Assembly (NCBI GenBank): GCA_015499995.1
Contig: JADNRV010000205.1
Coordinates: 23,393-87,392, forward strand
Source of the DNA: Flammula alnicola
Lineage: Eukaryota; Basidiomycota; Agaricomycetes; Agaricales; Strophariaceae
Direction of reading: 5' to 3'
Length of the DNA stretch: 64,000 bases
Position numbers and translations under genes: made by a program. Each line of letters opens with the position of its first letter. Positions within the stretch are counted from its first letter, which is position 1. The notes beneath the pieces were generated by a model. It was not told the DNA's origin, made no database searches, and saw only the letters and a list, made by a program, of their open reading frames with translations. Below, in pieces: positions 1 through 10,053 of this stretch.

Positions 1-2111
1 TGATCACCTTATAAGAGTCTCAGCTGCGTATTTCTTAACTAAGATGACTGAACCCACCCCCAACGAATCCTCTGGCAATCTGAACGATGATGGCGCTGTT
101 GCCTTCGAGTTCGACAATGACACTCCTGACTCCCAGATCTGGACTGCGAAGGAAAAGATGATACTGAAAGCGCACCTTGAAGGTTACCGAGGGGCCCCGC
201 GGAAAACAAAGTCCTCCTATGTTGCAACTACAGTCGTTCCCGAAATCAAAGAGACTTGGAAGGGCCGATATGACAAAAAGAACATGAAAAGGACCGCGCG
301 ATTAAAAAGGAGTGGGAAAAAAAGAAATATGTGAGCGTCGGTCGGTGTCCGGGGACCTACTCTGATTCGGGCCCGCAGCAAATATTTACCTGGTTTGGGA
401 ACCACGCGGCCACCGAGCGCGGTTTGAAGATCCCAGGATTCAACTTTAACGTCACATTTGATACCGTGGTTCAGGCGAAAAAGAAGATGGAGATCCAGGA
501 AGAGGCTAGGCGGCTGTCCGGTGGCAGCGAAGATACTAGAAAATGGTTACCCTACTACCAGACTGCCAAGAAGTCGATCAAGGACACATTGTCGGAGGCC
601 GAGCGAGAGGAGTATGAACGGAGGTGGAAGAATGGAAGACCGCGGGTATTCCAAAGGAAGTCCAAGCCGAGTGAGTGATATGGTGCCTGCTCCTCGGTGA
701 TCGAGACTGATAATTTCAGGACGGCGTCCCGTCACGGCAAGAAACTCATTCACAAAATGGACCAGCTGAAGTGGAAAAGCATGAGAATGAGAACATTTTC
801 ATTTGAATGCCACTATAATACCGAGGGGAAGATGTCGTATTCTGTGTAAGTCTATACCGATATTATTTTATCAGCCAGGCTAAAACTAGTAATCAGGTTC
901 GATACCCAGAGTTTAGTGGCCGACGGCACATTGTCGACTCCAGCGGACTCGAATTCCACCGGATACCGCGGGGTCAGACAAGTGCCTACATTTTCGCAAT
1001 ATGATCCCACGGCATACCAAGCTATCAAGAAGGCTTACCTGAAGTACATCAAGCACATAGCTTCAATTGAAAAAGGGACAGCGCCCGCGGCGAATACAGT
1101 GACCAACTTCACCATGGCAGATCTGAAGTGCGAGCCCTCGGGCCTGCCGCGGCTGCCAGATCCAATCCGGAATTCAAACAGCATTGAAACAAATATCATA
1201 CGGCAACAAATCATTCGCGCATATGTGGCGAAGCATTATCGTAAGGAGCACTAACATGATAGAACAATTGAAAGCTTACCCCGTGGTGTAGATCTGGCTA
1301 CAGGAAAGAACGGGCCCGTTCCCTATAAAGCAATCCTTCAAACATGGACCGAATTTGTACTGCCAATCTACCTGCCACGTAACATTCCCTTGAAGGATCC
1401 CAGCAAATATGTCAGTAACGAAACGCATAACATTCTGAAACTATGGAGGAATCGACAGGAACAGGGGGAAATTGCATTCAAGTTTGATTGCATCTTGGGC
1501 AAAGATAAGCTGCCCGAGGAGGCTGACTACCCCGCGGGCCTGTTTCGCAATATAGTATCCCCGGGGCCGCGGTCTTCAAGTGTTCCTAGGGAGAGTTTTG
1601 CAATAAACCAACCGCATAAATCGACCTTCACTTCGGCCACACCCAGCGATTCCGAGGATGAGGAAGATCAAGATGACCTACCATTCAAGAAACATAGGGC
1701 TGCATGCTCAGATGATGACAGTGACGAAGGGGAGCAGCCCGAGGTCGTGTCGGTAGATAACAACGAGAGTACTGGACAAGAGAAGGATAATAGCCAAGAT
1801 GATCAGAGTGAAGACACACAGACTCATCAGGCCGAGGGGACAGGACGGTCCAGACCGAGGCATCCAACTGCAGCACAGCGTCCTCGGGGCCGGCTACTTG
1901 TTACGCCTCGGGTTACCCGAGGTGACCATTCGCAGGACTTCGGTTCCAGTCCAACTCTGCAAGGTTCATCTCCAGCGGTTCAAAACAGGTCTCGGGCACC
2001 ACTTAGACGAGCACCGTTGCACCGCGGGATTTTATTGACCCCAGAACCCAGTAATGCATCAACCCCGGCACCGCAAGAGGAGCCACGTGCACTTCGATCG
2101 AAGACGAAAGC

Positions 2112-3209
2112 GAGGTCTTTACCCTCCCCCACCTATTCCTGGTGGACTCCGGATGGACTCCGGCAGAGTGGAGTAGTCCATGTGGAGTCCATGTGTGCTT
2201 TTTTTTTGGCTGACAGCCCTGCCAAATTTTATGCTGGACTCCACCAGGAGTCCAGATGGAGTCCTGACAAACTCCGGAGACTCCATATGGAGTCCCTGGA
2301 GTCCACTGGTTTTATAGTGGAACAGGAGTACCAGGAGTTCAGATGGAGTCCAACAGGAGTCCAGGTGGTTCAACAGGAGTCTCGTGATTTCCTTTTGGGG
2401 AAACACTAGTTATTTTTAGCAACAATGTGAAAATTAGATACTATTACATAAAATGACATCAAAGTGACATGGTGGAACCTATTTATAATCAAGAAATTCC
2501 ATATTTGGCAGGTGCAAATTTCAAAAGACTCGCGTTCGGTCGAGTATTTTGTGTTTTTCTCACTGACCAAAGCACCTATTAATATAATTGTTGCATATTC
2601 AGGGTTCTGGAAGCAGGTTGTATAACTACCTTTTTGGTAAAAAGTTCCCATGGTACTGGGACCAGCCAAATAAAGCAATATATCATGCTGACATAACCTG
2701 GTCATGTGTATCTAGAATCTCCTTAAATTTCTGAATCTGATGGTACCTCACTTGACCCTGAATCTTGTGACTCATGTCACAAAATAAATAGATATATATT
2801 AGAGAAAAGGAGGTATATAGGGCGCTTTTTTTGCTTGGTTAGACAAGGTTCTCTAGTGTAGTGGTTAAATGGTTTGTTCTAATGGCTTTCTGAAAGCTCT
2901 GGGTTCAATTACTGCTTAATGCAAATTTTTTAGTGATATTTTTTTTCTGAGTTTTGTCTAAGTCCATCAGTTGAAGTTGCGTCATTTGTGGACTCCATAT
3001 GGAGTCCATCCGGAGTTTATATGGAGTCCATGTGGATTCCACCAGACTCCATGTGGACTCCATGTGGACTCCACCAGACTTCATGTGGACTCCACCAGAC
3101 TCTATGTGGAGTCCAGGTGGAGTCCATATGGACTCCACTTCTTCATAGTGGACTCCACCAGACTCCATGTGGAGTCCACCAGGAATAGGTGGAGGAGGGT
3201 AAAGTACTG
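2112..3209 (-). mobile_element. hAT-like non-autonomous element, family A copy 1 (A1)
   Basis: The element is flanked by an 8-bp TSD, ACGAAAGC (2104-2111 and 3210-3217). In element orientation the ends are CAGTACTTTACCCTCC and, at the other end, the reverse complement of GAGGTCTTTACCCTCC. These are imperfect terminal inverted repeats that continue into CCACCTATTCC. About 300 bp inside each end is an array of GGAGTCCA/TGGACTCC half-palindromes. The core (about 2410-2960) is AT-rich, encodes nothing convincing and contains a tRNA-like segment. An 8-bp TSD with CAG-type ends suggests hAT; P and Merlin superfamilies also make 8-bp TSDs, so the superfamily is inferred. The element disrupts the gene at 44-3338. 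Confidence 0.88.
2847..2915 (+). other. tRNA-like segment with A-box and B-box inside element A1
   Basis: TAGTGTAGTGGTTAAATGG (2854-2872) resembles a tRNA D-arm/A-box, and GGGTTCAATTAC (2901-2912) resembles a B-box/T-loop. The spacing is tRNA-like. There is no convincing 3' acceptor strand and the T-stem is imperfect, so this is a tRNA relic or an internal Pol III promoter, not a functional tRNA. The same segment is conserved in copy A2 (22729-22797, minus). Confidence 0.45.
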
Positions 3210-3338
3210 ACGAAAGCCGAGGCAGCAGCTCAGAAAGTGCAGTCCCAGACGAATGCAAATACGGGCACCGAGGGAGCTATGAAGACACGGTCCAGGGCCA
3301 GGGGGAGCCCATCAAAGTCAAGGGCCAAAAAGAGTTAG

Positions 3339-3623
3339 TAGAACTATGTGTATTTGGTAGTCTTAATTCATAGTTGCATGGTTGCATGGTTGGGACCATC
3401 TCTTATATCACACTTTGGGACAGCAAGACAGGATCAATTAAAAATTATCAAACACATATATAAACAGACAAAAAAAAAATGGGGCCCGCAGCAAAGTGCA
3501 TATGTGGTCGAAGGGCCACGGGCCCCCAGGGCAGCAATGTCAATCTACAAAAAAAGGCGGTGCGAGGTCACCGAGGGGAGGAGGGAGGCACGAAGATGAC
3601 TATACAAACATCACCGATCCGCT
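3339..3623. other. Intergenic space between convergent genes
   Basis: These 285 bp separate two convergent stop codons (3338 and 3624). They hold an A-run near 3470 and no recognisable gene; presumably both 3' UTRs and polyadenylation signals lie here. Confidence 0.6.
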
Positions 3624-5833
3624 CTATACCTTCTTGCCTGCGGCCTTCGGCTTCCAAATGGTTCCCTTCATCTTCGAGGAACCTGCCTTCGCTGGCAAGT
3701 GTTGCGGTTTTGCCTTCTTCGGGAATGCTTGCTCCTCAACCTCATCACCGTCGGCGTTCGCTCGACCCTTCCGCTTCTTGGATTTCACCTCCTCCTGTTC
3801 CGACTCCTCACTCGAATCGACCCCTGGGGGAAGTGCAATCGCCTTCATCCGGTTCCGCGTATGGTCGGCCACCACAGAATGAACTGTCTCTTCCTCGTTA
3901 TCCTCTTCAACCCGCGGGGCTGCCCTTGATGCGCTCGACGCTGGTCCCCCGACAGGCTTTGTTGTGATGGGCCGAGGCGAGGTGGACTGGGTAGTGGCCG
4001 CAGGGATAGGTGGCACAGGTGTCTCTCCCATGGGGACATCTGACCCCTCCTCTTCGCTGTCGGTGATAGGGGCCTTGTGATGTGGCATCGTGAGAGGCCG
4101 TGGAGTGGGCTCCTTCGGTCCAGGCGAGGGCGTCCGGGGGGGCACAGTGATCGTTGCAGGTCGAGGGGGGGTTTGGGGCAGAGGCGTTGCCTTGGGCGCC
4201 GGGGGTGTATGAGGCCGAGGGGTCTTCTTGCTGGGGGCAGGTGGGGTTTGAGCCCGAGGTGGGAGCTTGCCGGGGGGAGGGGGTGTTTGAACCCGCGGGG
4301 GGGCCTTCTCTGGGGCTGAACGAACAGCTGCAAGACCGAGGATGAGCTCCTTGAGCTCACCCCGGGCCTTTGTGTTGTACCCTGTCATCGACCGGAGGGT
4401 TGTGTGAACCACCTTGATCTCCCTTCGCAACTCCTTGTTCTCCTCCTGGGTTGCTCGAACGGTCTGCAGGAGCTCAATGAGGAGCTCCCCCAGTGTCGTC
4501 AGCCCATCGGGGTTCTCACCAGCGGTCCCTGCACCTGGAACGCCGTCGGCACGGGAGGAGGTGGGCCCGAGACCGTCAGCGAGGTCGTCGAGAGGAGTGG
4601 CGAGGTCGACGACGACTGGGCCTGCGGAGCGCGCATTTGGGAGACACCCAATCTTCCGTACCTTGCATTGCCAGCAAGCCTTCGGGCCCGCTTTTTTGAT
4701 GGCCTCGGGCGTCCAGAGGCACCGCCGGCTGTGCTTCATGCAGTGAATACACTTTTCCTCAAGCTCGAGGCAGTCAGCAGGGGGGGCCTCGGGCCGTGTC
4801 TGGGCGGCTTTCTTTGCCTCCGCACGGGCCTGTGCAGACTCCAGTGGCCGCGGCTCCTCGTCTGACCCATCGGACTCGTCGGTGTCCACCGCGCTCTTTG
4901 CCTTCGACTTGGGCTTGGGCTTTGCCTTGCCTTTGCCCTTGCTCTTCTTTTCCTCCTCTTCCTCATCCGAGCTCTCCACCGTCGGCTTCGACGTGATCCT
5001 CCGCTTCACCTTCGGTGGCTTCTGCTTGTCAACCTTCGGTGGCCTTCCCTCCTTGCTCCTACTCGGTGCTGGCGTCCGCTCAGCATCCTCCCCACAACCC
5101 TTCTTTGCCACCTGGGCCTTCCCAGTATCCTTCGCCCGCGGGCGTCTGCTACTCTCCTCTTCCTCTTCCTCACTTGAGCCTGACTCCTCCTGCTCCACAG
5201 CCTTCGCTTTCCCCTTGCCCTTCCCACTTGCCTTCACCTCGGCGTCCTTTTCCTCCCTCTCCTTCTCCGGCACATCCCGTTCGGCCCCCTTTTGCTTCGC
5301 CTTCTTATCCTCAGGCCCCTTGGGCCTCTCCTTTTGTGTCTGCACGCTCCTCTCTTCCTGTGCATCACCCTCGGCATCCCTCGTTGTCTTTTCCTGCCTC
5401 CGGTCCACGCCCTCGGCACCTCGATACTTCGCCCCTGACACCTTGTGCCCCTCCATGGCCTTCCAGTCCTCGAACTTCTCCCTGTACTCCTTCAGCTTCT
5501 CGAAGTTTGCATTTAACTTGACGGTGCCGTTGGGCAGTCGTGCCTGGCCCTTGATAAATACCTGGACCCAGAAGTCCAGGAGCCGAAACTCGTCCGCGGG
5601 GCGTGGGTAAAAGGCCAGTGCGGTGTTTGCTTCGTTCTAGGAATGCACTAAGTAACTATTAAATGGATTATAATGAACATGAGACTTACCAGGGCCAGGT
5701 ACAACCCCTTCTGGTTCCTGTTGAACCCCTCCTTGTCGTCCGTGTCGAGGTAGCGTGTAACGCGCGCCTCGAATCCGTCAGCCAGCCGATGTGCTTGCGC
5801 CTCCAAGACATTGGGTTGTGCGGGTGATGGCAT
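3624..5833 (-). CDS. Lys/Glu-rich hypothetical protein with a Zn(II)2Cys6-like cysteine cluster, two exons
   Basis: Exon 1 is 5833-5690 (start MPSPAQPN) and exon 2 is 5636-3624. The 53-nt intron (5689-5637, GTAAGT...CTAG) is phase 0. The product has 718 residues and the function is unknown. A conserved-looking N-terminal segment of about 110 residues is followed by long Lys/Glu/Ser-rich low-complexity sequence (about 110-330). A cysteine cluster follows, with C344, C347, C354, C369, C372 and C379 spaced CX2C-X6-C-X14-CX2C-X6-C. This is close to fungal Zn2Cys6 spacing but with a longer middle loop. Next come a short likely coiled coil (about 425-460), Pro-rich TPP repeats (about 490-565) and a basic C-terminus. 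A nuclear DNA- or chromatin-binding role is an inference. It shares about 220 bp of upstream sequence with the divergent gene at 6058. The ATG at 5456 would also give an open frame, but the spliced upstream exon keeps frame and has good splice sites. Confidence 0.75.
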
Positions 5834-6057
5834 TGTGGATAATGGAGGGGTGATGATCGAATTGGATGTCGGTGGGATGTCGGTGGAGGACGGTGGATGG
5901 AGATGGTAGTGGTAGTGAAGAGAGAGCACAACACAAACTTTGCTAATTTCAACCATGTACAAATAAACACAATGTGTCATGTGACCTTCCCGGGCTCCGA
6001 TCAAGGCTACTGATTGATAACGAGATCAGTCAACTTGCCTTTACACTCCACTCATCC
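5834..6057. promoter_or_regulatory. Shared divergent promoter region
   Basis: These 224 bp lie between the start codons of two divergent genes (5833 minus, 6058 plus). They include a purine/pyrimidine-biased GGTGGGATGTCGGTGG tract near 5870-5890 and no obvious TATA box. Joint regulation is inferred only from the geometry. Confidence 0.4.
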
Positions 6058-7758
6058 ATGTCCAAGAATTTCTCCAGACGTTCAGCAGCAGCACGCGAGG
6101 GGTCTCCAGCTGTGCAGATCGCCAGTACTTCTCTCCAAATTGCTGGTGATCAAGCAGGTGATCAACGGTCACACCCCACGAGCGTTGTGCATAGCAAGAT
6201 TATCAATACTGGTGAAGGCTCAACCTTGTCGACTTTATCCAATGCTTTGGACAAGTTAAGCATACCACCACCGAAGAAGCCCGTCAAGCCCACCGGGGCT
6301 GAGGGACGTGTAGCCAGCCGTCCATTCAAGCTCATCCCACGCTCCACGATCGCACTCTCTTCAGACTCAGACTCAGACTCCGGGCCCGAGTTGACACCGG
6401 GCTGTAAACCGACCAGGGCCAAGGGACGTCATACCGAGGGCCCCGCACCGGTATCCAACATAGCCAGCCAACCTTTTATGCTAATCCCACGGTCGGAGAT
6501 CATCTCATCTGGCTCGGAGGCCGAATCAGGCCCCGAGGGAATACTATGCAGCCAGCCTTTTGCATTGATCCCTCGGGGTGGGCATGCTATCGATATATCC
6601 GACTCCAAATCACATCTTCAGCCCGCGGTCAGCCAGCCATTCGCACTAGTTGACCGAGTTGGGATCTCCTCTGGTAAGTTGTCTCCTCACTCGTGTTCAA
6701 CAACCTCACAGATTACAATCAGATGAATCTTCACATGAGGCCCTGCCTGTCATCGAGGTTCATAAATCGGTCGATGCATTGCTTGGTAAGTCAGAGACCG
6801 CCATTTGGATCACTAACTGACATTGCATCAGGCAACAATTTCTCTGACGCCGATTCATGGTCGCCCTCGGGCTCCACGCCGCAGCCACATCTACAGCTCC
6901 ACTCCATTAAGGCCGAGCAGCTTGAGGCAATATTAGGTATGTGGTCTGCAACTGTCGGCGTGCCGCGGCTGACTGACCACTCCATTAGGCAGCGATTCTG
7001 ACTCCGAGGTAGGCTCAAAGGGCAAGAACCCAGCAATTAACAAGGGGTTTCAGGACCTTGAAAACATGTCAGGCAGTACGTATCATATAGTACACTCTGG
7101 CATCTAAGCTGACCACATTCTCAAGACACAGCTATGTTTGGAGTAGGAAATATCCAACAGCCCTTCGGTGAGCCTTCCATCGTCCCAGTACCTGTCACTA
7201 GCTTACCTTTGATCAAGATTCTGAGGCTGGACCAGCAGGGCCATCGGGCCCTCCGGAGTCTGTCGCACGTGCACCCAAACCCTCTTGGGTCGAGGTGGTT
7301 GATGCTGCTATTGACGATGCCCATGGGCCGAATACGTGTTTCAGACCACCCGCGGAAGCCAGGTTTGTTTCCAACAGGAATGTCCACAGCCGTGGGGAGG
7401 GACCCATGACCGCGGTCGCCACTTATGAACGTCCTTTGAAGCCGTCGGACATTGAGTTGGATTCAACGAGATGCATCTCGAACTTCGACCCACCGATCAA
7501 ATTTGTGAGTATATATTCAAATTGCGTATCTATACCACTGAACAAAGTCCATAGTCATATACCGAACAGCAGCTCTACAATGTCCATATGGGAGTCCTAG
7601 ACTCGGACTTCGATGACAACACGTATGAAAACAAGTTGCATGTGTTTAACAGTGCTCGGCGTAACCAGATGCAGGCCGAAATTCTTTCGGTGAATATCCT
7701 CTCCGAGGTGGCAGAGGAACTCGAGACCATTCAAGATCTTTTGCGCCCTTGGATATAG
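6058..7758 (+). CDS. Seven-exon hypothetical protein with four SQPFxLIPR motifs
   Basis: Exons are 6058-6673, 6723-6785, 6832-6936, 6989-7075, 7132-7167, 7218-7504 and 7555-7758, with stop TAG 7756-7758. All introns are 46-56 nt, begin GTAAGT, GTATGT, GTACGT, GTGAGC or GTGAGT and end in AG. The junctions keep phase and give a 465-residue protein. The N-terminal half carries four copies of a (S/A)(Q/R)PFxL(I/V)xR motif at about residues 86, 136, 164 and 191. They are separated by acidic Ser-rich linkers (SDSDSDSGPE, SGSEAESGPE). Two later SD(S/A)D stretches follow. The C-terminal 60 residues (NSARRNQMQAEILSVN onward) look helical, possibly a coiled coil. No known domain is recognised. The upstream ATG at 5974 is in frame but lies in the likely 5' UTR. 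The repeated short motif between disordered linkers suggests a multivalent peptide-binding scaffold, which is inference. Confidence 0.75.
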
Positions 7759-8339
7759 TTACACAAATGAGTATGGCTGTACCATATATATTACCATGAC
7801 GAAATAGCATGTGAATCAATTGTAGAAAATCACTTACGAGGCCTGGACTGGAGGCCCTGCACTCGAAGGTCGACACATGCTCTGTGGGGGTCTCAATACA
7901 ATTACACGACATTAATAGTAATGGACCATGACGCAAATATGGTTAAATATTCCTGAAAATTGGGATGACCATGGTGGGTTCTATGGGCCGAGGGTTGAGA
8001 TTTCACCATTCTCACCTACCTGAGGTAGACAAACATGATTCACTGCATACTTTACATATGTTGGTCAACTTCAGGGGTATACTTCTCAAAGTCACAGGTA
8101 TAGTGATGACATCAATTTAGACTGTTATTTGAATTCAGCATGCCAATGCTGCGCTTGCTTTCTATTTGTACATCCCCTGGAAGACAATATGAAAAAACTA
8201 GAGATCTTGTTTTCTGCTGAATATGCGAGACCGAGGGAGTACGTGCTGAGGGACGAACGGTTGTCGACAGAATGCTAGGCAGAACCCGAGGGCCATTTAT
8301 TATAACCGCCCTCGGGGGACCGATTTCCACACCCCTATT
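7759..8339. other. Non-coding stretch, nothing recognised
   Basis: The sequence downstream of the 6058-7758 gene has only short spurious ORFs and no splice pattern or RNA gene that I can support. Confidence 0.5.
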
Positions 8340-8470
8340 ACCCTGCTACCCTAACCCGGCCCCCCTGGGAACCAATTACCGGGCCACCCCAGGGATTCAA
8401 TTGCTGGGCCCCCCTCGGAACCAATTTCCGGGGCCCCCCGGGAACCCATTACGCTCACCCTCGGGACCGA
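8340..8470. repeat. Degenerate tandem repeat of about 25 bp, C/G-run rich
   Basis: About five imperfect units follow the pattern GGGCCCCCCTNGGAACCAATT. Examples are near 8356, 8382, 8407 and 8432. Each unit contains a CCCC...GGGG self-complementary core. Confidence 0.6.
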
Positions 8471-8679
8471 ACCCCGCGCGGTAACCAGGCCCTGGGTGTG
8501 CCTATAGGACCCAGTCGTATGCAAATGGACCGTGTGACACGTGATTTCGTACCTGATCTGGCTGCACTGTGAAGCACATGACAGCTGTTGTTTCTGAGTC
8601 AGTGCGGCTAGCCCGGTGATCATGGTGATTTTGTTGATTACCGGACTTGATTGTTACACTGTCCTATGTGCATCACGAG

Positions 8680-9060
8680 CGGTGCTGCTGCTGGTATACG
8701 AATACGACGACGATGACGATGACGAGGGCGGAGCAGTAGCACTATTGGTGCTGCTGCTCTTACACGGACACGACTACGATGACAACAAGAGCGGAGCAGC
8801 AGCAGCACGACTGCTGCTGCTGCTCGTATATGGCGACTGCGACAAGGTGGGAGCAGCAGCAGCGCCCACTGCTGCTGCTCGGATATGGTGACAACCACGA
8901 GGAGCAGCAGCAGTGCCTATTGCTGCTGCTCAGATACGGTGACGGCGGGGAGGAGCGGCAGCACGATGAGATGGAAGCAGCGCCAGCAGCACAGCCCTTC
9001 GTGCTGCTGCCCTGTTATGGCGGCGACAACGAGATGGCAAGGGCGGCAGCAGCGATGTGA
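8680..9060. repeat. Minisatellite of hairpin-forming CAG/CTG triplets
   Basis: About six units of roughly 60-66 bp each contain GAGCAGCAGCAG followed about 10 bp later by CTGCTGCTGCTC. Units are joined by a GACGACNACNAGG-type spacer. Each unit is an inverted repeat of CAG and CTG triplets and could fold into a hairpin. ORFs read through on both strands but are low complexity. Confidence 0.7.
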
Positions 9061-9303
9061 CGACCAGGAGAAGAACGAGGATGAGCAGCAGCAGGAGAGG
9101 CAGCGACGTGCGTTACTCACGTCGCTATGCACCCTCCTTGTTCTCTTATCTTCGCTTCACTCCTGTATTTCTTTTTCTTTTTTGTATACCTTACAGTAGC
9201 CAATTCAAATATATTCAAGGGTTTTTATTTAATCTATTCTACCAGAGGTTTTTCGAGCAGAGATAGCCATGTCTATTTTTAAATATGCAGCGTGGGATTA
9301 ATC

Positions 9304-9462
9304 AAAGGTATCTAATCAATAGATAACAGAGACAGACGCCGAGGCACAGGCATCTACATCTAAAAATATCAAGCTAGGGCGCTTTCTGGCTATCTAATCT
9401 ATAGATAACAAACCAGGCACAAGCGCTGGTGTCTAAAAATATCGTACCGAGGCGCTTTCCAT
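9304..9462. repeat. Imperfect direct duplication of about 80 bp
   Basis: TATCTAATCAATAGATAACA (about 9308) and TATCTAATCTATAGATAACA (about 9392) each begin a unit. Both units continue with GGCACA, TCTAAAAATATC and GGCGCTTTC in the same order. The ATCTA...TAGAT part is palindromic. Confidence 0.6.
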
Positions 9463-9483
9463 CTAATTTTAGAATGTCATCCA

Positions 9484-9930
9484 AAATCATCCTCGTCAAT
9501 CCACCCATTCCCGCCCCCTGTAAGGCGCGCAAAGGGCGGCAATGGGTAGTAATATATTATTAGACCCTATTGCATTTTTTTCCCCGGTCAAAACCATCCC
9601 AAACGACGAGCACAAGCCAAAATACAACCCCGAGCATCATTTCCTGCATTGTTGATAGGTGTTTACCATCAGCCCTGCCCCAAATGGGACCATCATCCAA
9701 ACCTACCGGCCCCAATCCACCCATTCCCGCCCCCCTAGAGGCGCGCAAATAATTGCATTATATCAGAATATATTTATAGATGCTATTGGAATTTTTCCCG
9801 TGCCTAAAAGCGCCCCCAACAATGAGCAGCACCATATTTTGTGCCCGCCAGACATTTCTGTGCATTGTTGACACATATTTACTATTACCCACCCCCTGCA
9901 AGGTGCAGACACCCTCTCCCAGCACCGCGG
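9484..9930. repeat. Diverged tandem duplication of about 220 bp
   Basis: AATCCACCCATTCCCGCCCC followed by GGCGCGCAAA occurs at about 9498 and 9714. Downstream landmarks recur in order in both halves: TTGCATT, a (T)CCCCGG/TTCCCG tract, TGCATTGTTGA and TTTAC(C/T)AT. This looks like an old segmental duplication with many substitutions. Confidence 0.55.
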
Positions 9931-10053
9931 CAGTCTTTCAAAAGGTTTGTGCATGGTCTTAGGCCACGGCCTAAGCGGCCCAAACCCGCTATAGATGTAT
10001 AACGTAGTTAGCCCACAGCCTAGGAATCATACATGAGACCAGCGACTACAGGT
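9931..10053. other. Unassigned spacer left of the transposon block
   Basis: It contains the short palindrome AGGCCACGGCCT and nothing else recognisable. Confidence 0.4.

Larger units (their letters stand above)
44..3338 (+). pseudogene. Five-exon host-type hypothetical gene, frameshifted and split by a hAT-like insertion
   Basis: The function is not recognised. Exons that join in phase are 44-674, 720-845, 897-1240 and 1292-2111. The introns (675-719, 846-896, 1241-1291) start with GT and end in CAG, CAG and TAG; the last has a CTAAC branch site. The last exon resumes after the element as 3218-3338, ending at TAG 3336-3338. A charged segment around RKWLPYYQTAKKSIKDTL (about 530-590) vaguely resembles HMG-box-like regions of large agaricomycete hypothetical families, which is a weak inference. 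The C-terminal half is acidic, Ser/Pro/Arg-rich and probably disordered. Two lesions are visible. The frame shifts by -1 at about 290-292 (AAAAGGACC; one missing G would restore it). A 1098-bp element also sits in the last exon. Its left TSD copy and the sequence after its right copy join in frame, giving about 40 more codons rich in basic residues. The start ATG at 44 is the first available; an upstream exon outside the window cannot be excluded. Confidence 0.7.

Noticed and set aside
286..296. Programmed -1 ribosomal frameshift in the first gene
   Set aside because: The AAAAGGACC context does not give a codon-aligned X XXY YYZ heptamer for the needed shift.
2119..3258. ORFs reading WTPxGLHxES repeats (also 21298-22673 and 23224-23604)
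   Set aside because: Translations of the GGAGTCC/GGAATCC arrays in non-autonomous elements; present in all frames.
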